From the NCBI RefSeq assembly GCF_000014045.1, contig NC_008209.1:1015001-1079000 (forward strand): a DNA stretch of 64,000 bases, given 5' to 3'. This DNA is from Roseobacter denitrificans OCh 114. GTDB lineage: Bacteria; Pseudomonadota; Alphaproteobacteria; Rhodobacterales; Rhodobacteraceae. Positions 1-8,874 of this stretch are shown here, in pieces (position 1 is the first letter of the stretch; each line of letters opens with the position of its first letter). The notes under the pieces were generated by a model that had not been told where the DNA came from, did not search any database, and saw only the letters and a list, made by a program, of their open reading frames with translations. A program made the translations under genes and the position numbers.

Positions 1-473
1 GCTTTGCCAACACCGGCGGCATCCGCAAGGGTGTGGTGGAACTTTTCGTCCAGTTCGATGAATTTCGCAGGGTCGCGCGCACCGACCGCCTTTTGCGCGT
101 CCAACTGTATGCGCAGATCTTTAACCAACCCCTCCGGCGGCGCGTCTGCCAGTCTTTTGACGATGTCGGCTTCTACCGCTTCGCGTACGAAACGACCGTT
201 CAGGACCGCATCATAATCGATGAGTTTCACAAAAGTGCCGCGTTGTGGTCGGATCTCAAGCAGGCCTTCGTTCATGAGGGTGATGAAGGCTTCGCGGACG
301 GGTTGCCTGCTGACGTGGTATTCCCTTGCAAGCTCCGGTTCTGACAACCTGCTGGCCGGTTTGAGGTCATTGCGGATGATGCGGCTGCGCAGGATCAAGC
401 GGAGTTGCGGGCTGACCGCGACCAGCGGGTCAAGCTTCCATTTGCTCAGATCATCCAGCACCAACGTCATCAT
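1..473 (-). CDS. GntR-family regulator, FCD type (3' end outside window)
   Basis: Reading leftward from an ATG at 473, an uninterrupted frame of 157 codons runs off the window edge. Residues about 20-85 form a winged-helix GntR domain with the usual motifs (RLSEPELA, HVSRQPVREA, EIRPQRGTFV). The following residues start an FCD ligand-binding domain (FVREAVEADIV, then FHHTLADAAG). AAGGGAG lies just upstream of two consecutive ATGs at 473 and 470, so either may be used. The gene is downstream of phnE on the same strand, so it probably controls phosphonate import or catabolic genes beyond the left edge. The effector is unknown. The family call is secure; the target is inferred from position only. 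Confidence 0.85.
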   Translation of the reverse strand, partial: MMTLVLDDLSKWKLDPLVAVSPQLRLILRSRIIRNDLKPASRLSEPELAREYHVSRQPVREAFITLMNEGLLEIRPQRGTFVKLIDYDAVLNGRFVREAVEADIVKRLADAPPEGLVKDLRIQLDAQKAVGARDPAKFIELDEKFHHTLADAAGVGK

Positions 474-497
474 CGCTCCCTTTGCGGGAAAGCTACT

Positions 498-513
498 TGT
501 ATACTTCCATACA
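498..513. promoter_or_regulatory. Candidate operator of the GntR regulator
   Basis: A perfect inverted repeat TGTAT-N6-ATACA lies 25 bases upstream of the regulator start. Short A/T-rich dyads in this position are typical of autoregulated GntR/FCD proteins. The identification is by position and symmetry only. Confidence 0.35.
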
Positions 514-627
514 TGTCAACATGGGTGAGAATGACATGTGGAAATACGCAAAGGTTTCGCGATGTATCGTGTCAAAAATACTGTAGGATCAGTGGCGTTT
601 AACGGCCATAAACACACCGGATCGCGG

Positions 628-646
628 GGCGGCATGTACTGCCGCC
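628..646 (-). terminator. Hairpin after the phnE operon (weak terminator)
   Basis: GGCGGCA and TGCCGCC form a 7-bp stem with a 5-base loop, 14 bases past the last phnE stop on the minus strand. There is no good T-run behind it, so it may only stabilise the transcript or pause transcription before the downstream regulator gene. Confidence 0.35.
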
Positions 647-659
647 ACACCTGATCGGG

Positions 660-1475
660 TTATATGATCGCGCCGCGCACCTTGGCTGATACCCATTCGG
701 AGATCACCACAGCCGCCAGAATCACCAGCAGGATGAGCGAGACCTGCGGCCATGCCAGCACGTTCAGCGATGCGGACAATTGCAGACCGATGCCGCCCGC
801 CCCGACAAGCCCAAGCACCGTTGATTCCCGGATGTTGATGTCCCAACGGAATACCGCGATACCGGCGAAAGCGGGCATGATTTGCGGCACGATCCCATAG
901 GCCATGACCTGCCAGCGGGACGCACCCGTCGCTGTCATCGCTTCGACCTGAACTTCGTCAATCTCTTCTATGGCTTCATAGAGCAGCTTTGCGCAGAACC
1001 CGATGGAGCGGATCGCAATGGCGATCACACCCGCAAAGACGCCGGGACCGATAATCGCGATCAGCAGCAAGGCCCAGATCAGCGAGTTGATCGAGCGTGT
1101 GGATACGATGATCAGCAAGGCGATCGGGCGCACAAACAGTGCCGATGGCGTCGTGTTGCGCGCAGCAAAGAAGGCAATCGGAACCGCAAGAAACAGGGCG
1201 ATGATCGTACCGAGGGTCGCAATGTTCAGCGTGTCCCAGATCGGCTCGCCCAACTGCGCGATGTAGTCCCATTTGGGCGGTGTTGCGCGGGTCCAGATAT
1301 CATTGGCAATGCGGGGTGCGTCCCAGACGAAGAACCACGTGGTGGCTTGTGAAATCTGCTGCCAGCAATAGGCAAAGATCATCAGACCGACGAGCCACAT
1401 GGCCCAGTGCGAGAGGCTTTCGCGTCCGGTGCGTCTTTGCCAGATTTTCTGGCTGTCTGTCTCGCGGATCGGCAT
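660..1475 (-). CDS. phnE: Phosphonate ABC transporter permease PhnE (second copy)
   Basis: This 271-residue inner-membrane permease of the phosphonate/phosphate-ester importer has about six hydrophobic helices. It carries the PhnE-type coupling region near residues 205-230 ([20 protein letters not shown]), which contacts the ATPase PhnC. Its ATG at 1475 shares one base with the TAA stop of the upstream phnE (TAATG), indicating translational coupling. It is one of two tandem, divergent phnE genes, so the membrane channel is probably a heterodimer, as in other alphaproteobacterial phnDCEE operons. It is followed by a small hairpin and the GntR regulator. Confidence 0.93.
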   Translation of the reverse strand: MPIRETDSQKIWQRRTGRESLSHWAMWLVGLMIFAYCWQQISQATTWFFVWDAPRIANDIWTRATPPKWDYIAQLGEPIWDTLNIATLGTIIALFLAVPIAFFAARNTTPSALFVRPIALLIIVSTRSINSLIWALLLIAIIGPGVFAGVIAIAIRSIGFCAKLLYEAIEEIDEVQVEAMTATGASRWQVMAYGIVPQIMPAFAGIAVFRWDINIRESTVLGLVGAGGIGLQLSASLNVLAWPQVSLILLVILAAVVISEWVSAKVRGAII

Positions 1476-2296
1476 TATTGTACCCTCGCCCGGATAATGC
1501 CGGAAATATATTCCAGCGCCATGACAATCACGATAATCATGATCAGGATCGCAGCGGCAGTGTCATACTCGTAGCGGTCAAAGGCCGTGTTGAGCGTCGC
1601 ACCGATTCCCCCGGCCCCCACCAGACCCAGGATAGCGCTTTCGCGGAAATTGATGTCGACACGGTAGATCGACAGGCCGATGAGGCGCGGCATGACCTGC
1701 GGTTGCACGCCGTAATTGATCCACTGTGTCCAGCGCGCGCCGGAGGCTCTGATTGCCTCCGCCTGCACCTTGTCCATGCTTTCGATATCTTCGGCCAGCA
1801 GCTTTGACAAAAAGCCGATTGTCGCAAAGCTCAGCGTCAGGAAACCGGCGAGCGGGCCGAAGCCAAAGATCGCAACCAGCAGAATTGCCACGATGATTTC
1901 CTGAAGCGCGCGCGAGATGGCGATGATGCCCCGGCAGATCAGGTAGATCGGCAAGGGCGCAACATTTCGCGCGGCCCCGAGCGCGATCGGGATCGAGATG
2001 ATGATCCCGACAACAGAGGCCGCAACGGTCATGATGATGCTTTCCAGCATCCCCGAATAGATGTCGCTGGACCGGGTTGTGAAATCGGGACTGGTGAAGG
2101 CGAGCACGAATTGCTTGCCACGCTCAAGCCCCACATAGACGCGCGCCCAGTCGACCTCAATCGTCATGAACGCGGCGATCAGGTAGGCGAAAAACCCCAG
2201 AATAAGGGTCCAGCGCAGCCACGTACGCTGAATGAACGGCGGTTTCTTCCAGGGCTTGCCGAGGCGCATTTCAAGTTCGGATGCAGAGGCGTTCAT
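1475..2296 (-). CDS. phnE: Phosphonate ABC transporter permease PhnE (first copy)
   Basis: This is a 273-residue integral membrane permease. After a cytoplasmic N-terminus of about 28 residues, a hydrophobic helix (about residues 29-48) precedes the permease fold. The conserved coupling stretch [20 protein letters not shown] lies near residues 210-230 and closely matches the neighbouring copy. The start overlaps the end of phnC by 4 bases (ATGA) and the stop overlaps the next phnE by one base. PhnE proteins carry the substrate handed over by PhnD across the inner membrane, powered by PhnC. The family assignment is strong; the exact substrate (phosphonate, phosphite or phosphate ester) cannot be read from the permease. 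Confidence 0.93.
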
Positions 2297-3090
2297 TCCG
2301 CGGCCTCGATTTCGTCATCATCGACCTGTTCAATCGTGGCTTCCCAGTCTTCTTCGCCGTAGATTTCGGTCAAACGATCCGGGGTCAGCCCCTCGGGCGG
2401 GCCGTCATAGACCATCGCGCCAAAGCGCAGGCCGATCACGCGCTGCACGAACATCTGCGCCAGTGCCACGTCATGAATGTTGATGATCGCGGCCAACCCG
2501 CGCTCACGGCACAGCTCGCATATCAGGCGCATGATCTGACGCGACGTCTTGGGGTCAAGCGAGGCGGTCGGCTCATCCACCAGCAGCAGCGCCGGGTCTT
2601 GAATAAGTGCGCGGCAGATGCCGACACGCTGTCGTTGCCCGCCGGATAACTCATCCGCCCGTTTGTCAGCCATATGCGCAAGGCCTACACGATCAAGCAG
2701 GCGAAATGCTTCGTCCACATCCGCTTGCGGAAACCGGCGCATGAAAGAGCGCCAGAAACCGACATAGCCCAGCCGCCCTGAGAGCACGTTTTCCATGACG
2801 GTCAGGCGTTCAACAAGCGCATATTCCTGAAAGATCATCCCCATACGACGGCGTTCGCGCCGCAAGGCGCTGGATGACAGCCCCGTCAACTCAACATTGC
2901 CCAGATAAACCTTGCCGGAGGAGGGCTCGACCAGCCGGTTGACGCAGCGGATGAGGGTTGACTTGCCAGCACCCGACGGGCCGATCAACGCCAGCACCTG
3001 ACCCTGCGGTATCTCAAGGTCAACTTCCTTCAGCGCCTGATCGCCGGTCTTATATGTCTTCACGAGCTTCTCAAGCCGCAGCATCACCAT
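2293..3090 (-). CDS. phnC: Phosphonate ABC transporter ATP-binding protein PhnC
   Basis: This 265-residue cytoplasmic ATPase has a Walker A motif at 37-45 (GPSGAGKST), the signature LSGGQRQR, and Walker B with the D-loop ([12 protein letters not shown]). Length and motifs match PhnC, which energises the PhnE channel. The start was taken as the ATG at 3090 behind a run of G residues that can serve as ribosome binding site; an in-frame ATG two codons later (3084) is equally placed. It lies downstream of phnD after a 61-base gap holding a strong hairpin, and overlaps phnE by 4 bases. The C-terminus ends in an acidic tail (DDDEIEAAE) beyond the usual fold. Confidence 0.93.
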
Positions 3091-3116
3091 GCCCCCCCCG
3101 ATTTTATGATTGGACA

Positions 3117-3142
3117 GGGCGGATCCTGAAAAAGATCCGCCC
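3117..3142 (-). terminator. Hairpin between phnD and phnC (attenuator or stabiliser)
   Basis: GGGCGGATC and GATCCGCCC form a 9-bp perfect stem with an 8-base loop, 10 bases after the phnD stop. No T-run follows on the minus strand, so full termination is unlikely. Such intercistronic stems are known to stabilise the abundant binding-protein part of an importer mRNA and lower downstream expression. Confidence 0.55.
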
Positions 3143-3151
3143 GATCAGGAT

Positions 3152-4126
3152 TTATTCGCAGGAATAGCTGACGCCATTGGCGGCATCAATCTTGCGGATC
3201 ACGTCCCAGAATTCCTTGTAGGTCATCTCAAGAAACTGGCCTTCGTTCGATTTTTCGAATTCCGCCTGCAGCGTGGTGCCTTCCCATTCGAAATTGAAGA
3301 ATGCGTTGCGGATCTTCTCTTTCAGTTCCGGCTTGAGGTTATAGACCGTACCGAAACCTGTGGTCGGGAAGGTTTGGGATTTATATACGACCTTCACATC
3401 GTCTTCGGAGATGACGTCGCGGCTGATCATGCGCGACTTGACCGAGTTGGCGATGGAGGCGGCGACGTAGTCCTTATTGGCCACACCGAGGATGGAGTTG
3501 TCGTGCTTGCCGGAGAACACAGGTTCGAAATCACGTTCGGGCAGCATGTCGAAATCGCCCTTGAGGATCGCAGAGGGTGCCTTGAATCCTGAATTCGACG
3601 TGGGTGATGTAAAGGCAAGGGATTTGCCTCTGATGTCTTCAACCGTTTCGATTCCGGAGCCGGGATAGGTGATGATTTCCATCTCATACCCGAAATTGCC
3701 GTCTTTGGACGCCATGATCGTAAAGGGGCTGAAGCCCGCACAATTCACAGCCAGCGGGTTCGACCCTGTGTTGAACCCGGCGATGTGCAGACGGCCAGAG
3801 CGCATCGCCTCGATTTGGGCGGCGTTGTTCTGCACGGGGAAGAAGACGACATCCTTGCCGGTCTCGGACTCCAGATGGGTCAGGAAATCGGACCACGCCT
3901 CTTTGTAAACGGCTGGGTCCTCGACAGGTGTATAGGCAAAGATCAGCGTGTCCGGGTCGATCTGCTCGGCAGGGTCGGTTGGTGTATCGGCGATCAGATC
4001 CCCATCAACATCGCAGAAGCGCGAATCAAGATCACCGCGCGGACAGTCCTGTGCAAAAGCGCTTGTGGACAGCGAAAGCATGCAGATAGCAGAGGCGCCA
4101 AGCAGCAGTTTCAGATTGAATTTCAT
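3152..4126 (-). CDS. phnD: Phosphonate-binding periplasmic protein PhnD
   Basis: This 324-residue exported binding protein has a signal peptide (about residues 1-25, cut near AFA-Q) and the two-lobed PhnD fold. The phosphonate-anchoring segment is near residues 170-185 (FTSPTSNSGFKAPSA). It captures phosphonates or phosphate esters in the periplasm for PhnC-PhnE. Start: an ATG at 4126 preceded by AGGGAGA. Between the signal peptide and the fold is a short acidic loop with two cysteines (C28, C38) and a D-x-D-x-D-x3-D pattern (39-47) that resembles a calcium-binding loop. As first gene of phnDCEE it should be the most highly expressed. I saw no Pho box upstream. Confidence 0.93.
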   Translation of the reverse strand: MKFNLKLLLGASAICMLSLSTSAFAQDCPRGDLDSRFCDVDGDLIADTPTDPAEQIDPDTLIFAYTPVEDPAVYKEAWSDFLTHLESETGKDVVFFPVQNNAAQIEAMRSGRLHIAGFNTGSNPLAVNCAGFSPFTIMASKDGNFGYEMEIITYPGSGIETVEDIRGKSLAFTSPTSNSGFKAPSAILKGDFDMLPERDFEPVFSGKHDNSILGVANKDYVAASIANSVKSRMISRDVISEDDVKVVYKSQTFPTTGFGTVYNLKPELKEKIRNAFFNFEWEGTTLQAEFEKSNEGQFLEMTYKEFWDVIRKIDAANGVSYSCE

Positions 4127-4552
4127 TTTTCTCTCCCTTGGTTTTCTTTGCGCGATTATGCGTTCGGTGATGGCCGTTCTGCAACGTGAATATCAAAGCT
4201 GGCTTGTTTTAATCGCGCGAGTCAGATGTATTCTGGCCTGATCTCAGGAAAAACAGTTTGAATCGCTGTGTTTCAAACCGCGCAGGGCCACTTCTTTGGC
4301 TCGGCGGTTCAGCTTATGCCGGATGCCACGGGCGGACGGCCAGCGGAGGTAGTGGCATACCCTGATGTCAGCAAATGAAGGATGCCGGGGCAGGGCGAGC
4401 GGGCGACAAAAGGAACGCAGCGCAGCCTCAAAAGGCTTGCAGTTCGGGCCGGAGAGGTGAAGATGACGCAAAGGCTGCGGGATTTAACCCGGAGGCTTGG
4501 CAGATCAGAACCGGAAAAACCGGAGATCGAGAATAAACCGGGAGGAAACGAT
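4127..4552. other. Divergent intergenic region between phnD and the AfuABC-like operon
   Basis: These 426 bases hold both start regions. Two dyads are visible: GCGCGATTA (4150-4158) facing TAATCGCGC (4210-4218), and GTTTGAA (4256-4262) facing TTCAAAC (4272-4278). They could be regulator sites. No CTGTCAT-type direct repeat (Pho box) was found by eye. The stretch 4382-4552 is open in the frame of the downstream binding protein but lacks a signal peptide and sits before its strong ribosome binding site, so it is treated as leader. Confidence 0.4.
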
Positions 4553-5578
4553 ATGAAAAAAATCACAACCACACTGGCGGGCTCCATGATTGCGCTGTCC
4601 GCGTCGCTGAGTGCGGCGCATGCCGACAAGCTGACGTTTTATTGCAGCGCGCAGGAAGAATGGTGCCAGCTCATGGCGCGCAGTTTCGAGGATGAGACCG
4701 GCATTGACGTCAACATGACGCGCAAGTCTTCGGGGGAAACCTTTGCGCAGATCCGGGCGGAATCCTCCAACCCCAAAGGCGACGTCTGGTGGGGTGGCAC
4801 GGGCGATCCGCATCTTCAGGCCGCTGAGGAAGGGCTGACCATGGCCTATATTTCGCCAATGCGCGACCAGTTACACGACTGGGCGATCAGTCAGGCCGAA
4901 AGCGCGGATAACAAGACCATCGGCATCTATTCCGGTGCGCTTGGCTATGGGTACAACACCGATCTGATCGCGGCGAACAACCTGCCGGAACCCGCGTGCT
5001 GGAAGGATTTGCTGAAGCCCGAATACAAGGGCCACGTGCAGATGGCGAACCCGAATTCTTCTGGGACGGCTTACACGACACTGGCCTCGATGGTTCAGAT
5101 TTTCGGCGAGGATGAGGGTTTTGAGTTCATGAAGGGACTTCATGCCAATGTGAACCAATATACCAAATCCGGTTCCGCCCCGATCAAGGCGGCAGGACGT
5201 GGTGAGAACACAATCGGTATCGTTTTCATGCATGATGCAGTCAAGCAGGCCGTCTCCGGCTTCCCGATCAAGGTTGTCGCCCCTTGCGAAGGCACAGGGT
5301 ACGAGATCGGGTCCATGTCGATCATTGATGGCTCCCGCAACCTCGAAGAAGCCAAGAAGTTCTATGACTGGGCGTTGAGCGCTGAGGCGCAGAACCTTGC
5401 CTTGCAGGTTGATGCCTTTCAGGTGCCATCCAACAAGAATGCGCAAACGTCCGAAAGCGCGCCTGACATGAGCACGATCAAGCTGATTGATTACGACTTC
5501 AAGAAGTACGGCTCATCCGATGAACGCAAGCGGCTGCTGCAAAAGTGGGACGAAGAGGTCTCTGTTCTCGCGCAGTAA
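4553..5578 (+). CDS. AfuA/FbpA-type substrate-binding protein of an ABC importer
   Basis: This 341-residue exported binding protein has a signal peptide at residues 1-24 (cut after AHA). The start at 4553 was chosen because GGGAGGAAACG precedes it and it begins the signal peptide; the frame is open further upstream without export features. The body matches the AfuA branch of iron-type binding proteins (WWGGTGDPHLQAA at 79-91, NSSGTAY at 168-174). The consecutive tyrosine pair that binds ferric iron in FbpA is missing. A His-Asp pair (H227-D228) and E246 are present; from memory, equivalent residues hold the sugar in the hexose-phosphate binder AfuA. A phosphorylated organic ligand is therefore preferred over iron, and 2-aminoethylphosphonate remains possible. 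Confidence 0.85.
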   Translation: MKKITTTLAGSMIALSASLSAAHADKLTFYCSAQEEWCQLMARSFEDETGIDVNMTRKSSGETFAQIRAESSNPKGDVWWGGTGDPHLQAAEEGLTMAYISPMRDQLHDWAISQAESADNKTIGIYSGALGYGYNTDLIAANNLPEPACWKDLLKPEYKGHVQMANPNSSGTAYTTLASMVQIFGEDEGFEFMKGLHANVNQYTKSGSAPIKAAGRGENTIGIVFMHDAVKQAVSGFPIKVVAPCEGTGYEIGSMSIIDGSRNLEEAKKFYDWALSAEAQNLALQVDAFQVPSNKNAQTSESAPDMSTIKLIDYDFKKYGSSDERKRLLQKWDEEVSVLAQ

Positions 5579-5581
5579 TCC

Positions 5582-7801
5582 GTGCGTAACGCCACATCCG
5601 AACGGACCACACATCCGGTTTTGACCTTCTGGGTCATTGCCGGGTGGGTCGGGTTTTGTCTTCTGCCATGGTATATGGTGGAAGACGGCCTGCTGTCGTT
5701 CGAGTGGCTGCGTGATGGCTATCCGTTTGACGAGGATTACGCCCCGGCTGCGTTCCTGATCGCGCAGGGCAAAAAGCTCTGGCTGGCGCCGCTGCTGATC
5801 GCGCTTATCCTGCCGCTCTTTGCGCTGCGGCGTCCCAAGTCAGACCCTTGGTTCGCCCGGCTGCTGATCCTTTCCGGGGCGATTGGCTTTGGCTGGTTGA
5901 TCGCGCAGGGCTTCAGCATCGGTATTCGCGGGTTTAACTTTGACTGGCTTGCGGCCGTCTTTGGTGAGCTTGGGGACCGTCAGTTCGGCATGGGCTACGG
6001 CGGCATGATCACTGCTTCCGCCTTTCTGTTTTTGCTCACGCAGGGCGTTGCGGCGCGTGGGGCCATCAATGGCGATGTCTTTGTGGTCAGCGCCATTGGT
6101 GGCGTGATCGCAATCGTCGCCGTTTTCGTCTTCTTCCCGATTGCCAAGATGCTGTTCGCGGCCTTCGTGACCGAGGATGGTGCATATTCCATCGCGGTTT
6201 TTGCGGATAAACTGTTCGATGACCGGCTCTGGAGCCTTGGGTGTTTTGCCGGGGCAAAATGCGGGGCGGCGTGGAATTCCCTGTTTCTGGCCATTACTGT
6301 CGCGTTCCTGACCACTGCGCTGGGGTTGTGCTTTGCGCTGATGGTGACGCGGTCGGGCTTTCGCTACAAACGCGCGATCCGCGCGCTGACGGTACTGCCC
6401 ATCATCACACCACCGTTTGTGATCGGTCTGGCGCTGATCCTTCTGTTCGGCCTGTCCGGTTCCGTCACGGTGTTTTTTGCCGAGATGTTCGGCGTACAAC
6501 CGACCCGGTGGCTTTATGGCATGCCGGGCGTGATCATCGCGCAAACGCTGGCTTACACGCCGATCGCGTTTCTTGTGCTGATCGGCGTGGTGGAAGGCGT
6601 CAGCCCCTCCATGGAAGAGGCGTCGCAAACGCTGCGGGCGAACCGCTGGCAGACGTTCCGCACGGTATCCCTGCCGCTGATGCGCCCCGGTCTGGCCAAT
6701 GCCTTCCTGCTCGGCTTTATCGAAAGCATGGCCGATTTCGGCAACCCGCTGGTTCTGGGCGGGAATTTCGATGTCCTGTCGACAGAGATTTTCTTTGCCA
6801 TTGTCGGCGCGCAATACGATCAGGGTCGTGCGGCCGTTCTGGCGATGGTTCTGTTGTTCTTCACGCTCTCGGCGTTTTACGCACAGCGTGCGTGGTTGGG
6901 CAAGAAAAGCTACACCACCGTGTCGGGCAAGGGCGATTCAGGGGTTCACCCGTTGATGCCGACCGGGCTGGCCGTGCCTGTCATGGTGATCGCGCTGGGG
7001 TGGGCCATCTTTACCGCCGTTGTTTACGGCATGATCATCTACGGCAGTGTGGTCGAGCTTTGGGGCGTGAATAATTCGCTGACCTTCAAACACTATATCA
7101 CTGCCTTTTCCGTCCGTTTCGAAGAGGAAGGCATCCGCTGGACCGGAGCCGCCTGGGACAGTTTCTGGACGACGATCACCATTGCTGCGATTGCCGCACC
7201 GCTCACCGCGGCGGTGGGTCTGGTCACGGCCTATCTGCTGACGCGCCAGAATTTTGCAGGCAAAAACGCGTTTGAATTTGGCACGATGCTGTCGTTCGCA
7301 ATCCCCGGCACGGTGATCGGTGTCAGCTATATTCTGGCCTTCAACGTCCCGCCGATCGAGATCACAGGCACAGGCGTTATCCTCGTCATCAGCTTCATTT
7401 TCCGAAATATGCCCGTTGGCGTGCGCGCTGGCATCGCCTCGATGAGCCAGTTGGACAAATCACTGGACGAAAGTTCGCTGACCCTTGGGGCAAATTCGTG
7501 GCAGACGTTCCGGCGCGTGATCCTGCCCTTGCTGCGCCCGGCCATTCTGGCGGCATTGGTCTATTCCTTTGTGCGCGCGATGACGGCGATCTCGGCCGTG
7601 ATTTTCCTCGTTTCGGCGGAATATGACATGGCCACCAGCTACATCATCGGGCGGGTCGAAAACAATGACTATGGCCTTGCGATTGCCTATTCCACCACGC
7701 TGATCTTTGTGATGCTGACGGCTGTTGGCATGCTGCAATTGCTTGTGGGTCGGGTGCAGATCGGGCGGCGAACCCAACAGGTAGCGGAGAAATCGACATG
7801 A
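5582..7801 (+). CDS. Fused double permease of the AfuABC-like importer
   Basis: This 739-residue inner-membrane protein contains two complete binding-protein-dependent permease domains, about residues 210-430 and 515-725. Each ends in its own EAA coupling loop (EEASQTLRANRWQTFRTV and ESSLTLGANSWQTFRRV). An extra N-terminal membrane region of about 200 residues precedes the first domain. One polypeptide thus supplies both halves of the channel, as in AfuB. It starts with GTG only 3 bases after the binding-protein stop, without a clear ribosome binding site, so it is probably translated by coupling. It ends in a 4-base overlap (ATGA) with the ATPase gene. Confidence 0.88.
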   Translation: MRNATSERTTHPVLTFWVIAGWVGFCLLPWYMVEDGLLSFEWLRDGYPFDEDYAPAAFLIAQGKKLWLAPLLIALILPLFALRRPKSDPWFARLLILSGAIGFGWLIAQGFSIGIRGFNFDWLAAVFGELGDRQFGMGYGGMITASAFLFLLTQGVAARGAINGDVFVVSAIGGVIAIVAVFVFFPIAKMLFAAFVTEDGAYSIAVFADKLFDDRLWSLGCFAGAKCGAAWNSLFLAITVAFLTTALGLCFALMVTRSGFRYKRAIRALTVLPIITPPFVIGLALILLFGLSGSVTVFFAEMFGVQPTRWLYGMPGVIIAQTLAYTPIAFLVLIGVVEGVSPSMEEASQTLRANRWQTFRTVSLPLMRPGLANAFLLGFIESMADFGNPLVLGGNFDVLSTEIFFAIVGAQYDQGRAAVLAMVLLFFTLSAFYAQRAWLGKKSYTTVSGKGDSGVHPLMPTGLAVPVMVIALGWAIFTAVVYGMIIYGSVVELWGVNNSLTFKHYITAFSVRFEEEGIRWTGAAWDSFWTTITIAAIAAPLTAAVGLVTAYLLTRQNFAGKNAFEFGTMLSFAIPGTVIGVSYILAFNVPPIEITGTGVILVISFIFRNMPVGVRAGIASMSQLDKSLDESSLTLGANSWQTFRRVILPLLRPAILAALVYSFVRAMTAISAVIFLVSAEYDMATSYIIGRVENNDYGLAIAYSTTLIFVMLTAVGMLQLLVGRVQIGRRTQQVAEKST

Positions 7802-8874
7802 AGGACAGGCAACTTGGCAGCAAGGCAGCCCCGGTGCGCTTCGAAGGGGTCTCCAAAGTCTTTGGCAAGGACGTGATCGCGGTCGACAATATCGACCTGC
7901 ATGTTGACGCGGGCGCGCTTGTGACACTGCTTGGCCCGTCCGGATGTGGCAAGACGACGACATTGCGCATGATTGCAGGGCTTGAGATGGCCAGTTCCGG
8001 GCGTATCCTCATCGGCGACCGGGACGTCACGAAACTGCCCGCGACGGATCGTGATGTATCCATGGTGTTCCAGTCCTACGCCCTGTTTCCCCATATGACG
8101 GTGCTTGAGAACGTGAAATACGGGCTGACATTCTCCGGTTTTGGCAAGGAGGAAGCGCGTGTACGCGCCCTGCATGGTCTCGATCTTGTGGGGCTTAAGG
8201 GGTTTGACAACCGGCTACCCTCGGAACTCTCTGGCGGGCAACAGCAGCGGGTCGCGGTGGCGCGCGCGCTCGTGCTGGAACCGCAGGTTCTGCTGTTTGA
8301 CGAACCGCTGTCGAACCTTGATGCCAAACTGCGCCGACAGGTGCGCGAGGACATCCGCGCGATTCAGCAGGACCTTGGCCTGACGGTTATCTACGTCACC
8401 CATGATCAGGAAGAGGCGCTCGCCGTCTCTGATCAGATCGTGGTCATGCGCAATGCATCCATCGCCCAGATCGGCACACCGCGCCAGCTTTATGACACAC
8501 CCAATGACCGTTTCGTCGCGGATTTCATCGGCGAGGCGAACCTCATCGACTGCACCATCGTCAATGTCGAAGGCGATACCGCAACCATCGAAATTGATGG
8601 ATACCAGCACAAATTGCCCGCGCGCGGTATGACGCAGGGTCCGGCAACGCTGGCCGTGCGCCCGTCGCGCATCGTCGTTGGCCATGGCGACGGTGTTGCG
8701 GTGCGCGTTGCCAAGGCCACCTATGTGGGTGTGCGCATGGAATATACGCTCGAAGGCGCTTTTGGGCAGGTTTTCGCCGTACAGGACGATGTGGATGATC
8801 CGCTTGACATAGGGGCTGAGCTGCGCATGTCTTTTGCTGCGAAGGGTCCTGTATTGCTGCCTGAGAGAACGTGA
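7798..8874 (+). CDS. ATP-binding protein of the AfuABC-like importer
   Basis: This 358-residue ATPase belongs to the FbpC/PotA class. Walker A (GPSGCGKTT) is at 46-54, the signature LSGGQQQR near 142-149, Walker B (LLFDEP) near 164-169, and the switch histidine in VTHDQEEAL near 200. The C-terminal 110 residues form a TOBE-type regulatory domain. It energises the fused permease upstream (4-base overlap), and the next gene starts immediately after its stop. The subfamily covers iron, polyamine and phosphorylated-compound importers, so the ATPase does not decide the substrate. Confidence 0.9.
   Translation: MKDRQLGSKAAPVRFEGVSKVFGKDVIAVDNIDLHVDAGALVTLLGPSGCGKTTTLRMIAGLEMASSGRILIGDRDVTKLPATDRDVSMVFQSYALFPHMTVLENVKYGLTFSGFGKEEARVRALHGLDLVGLKGFDNRLPSELSGGQQQRVAVARALVLEPQVLLFDEPLSNLDAKLRRQVREDIRAIQQDLGLTVIYVTHDQEEALAVSDQIVVMRNASIAQIGTPRQLYDTPNDRFVADFIGEANLIDCTIVNVEGDTATIEIDGYQHKLPARGMTQGPATLAVRPSRIVVGHGDGVAVRVAKATYVGVRMEYTLEGAFGQVFAVQDDVDDPLDIGAELRMSFAAKGPVLLPERT

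Noticed and set aside
4127..4260. Pho box upstream of phnD
   Set aside because: No pair of CTGTCAT-like direct repeats with 11-base spacing was found by eye, although phosphate control would be expected.
4382..4552. 57-codon N-terminal extension of the AfuA-like protein
   Set aside because: The signal peptide and strong ribosome binding site place the start at 4553.
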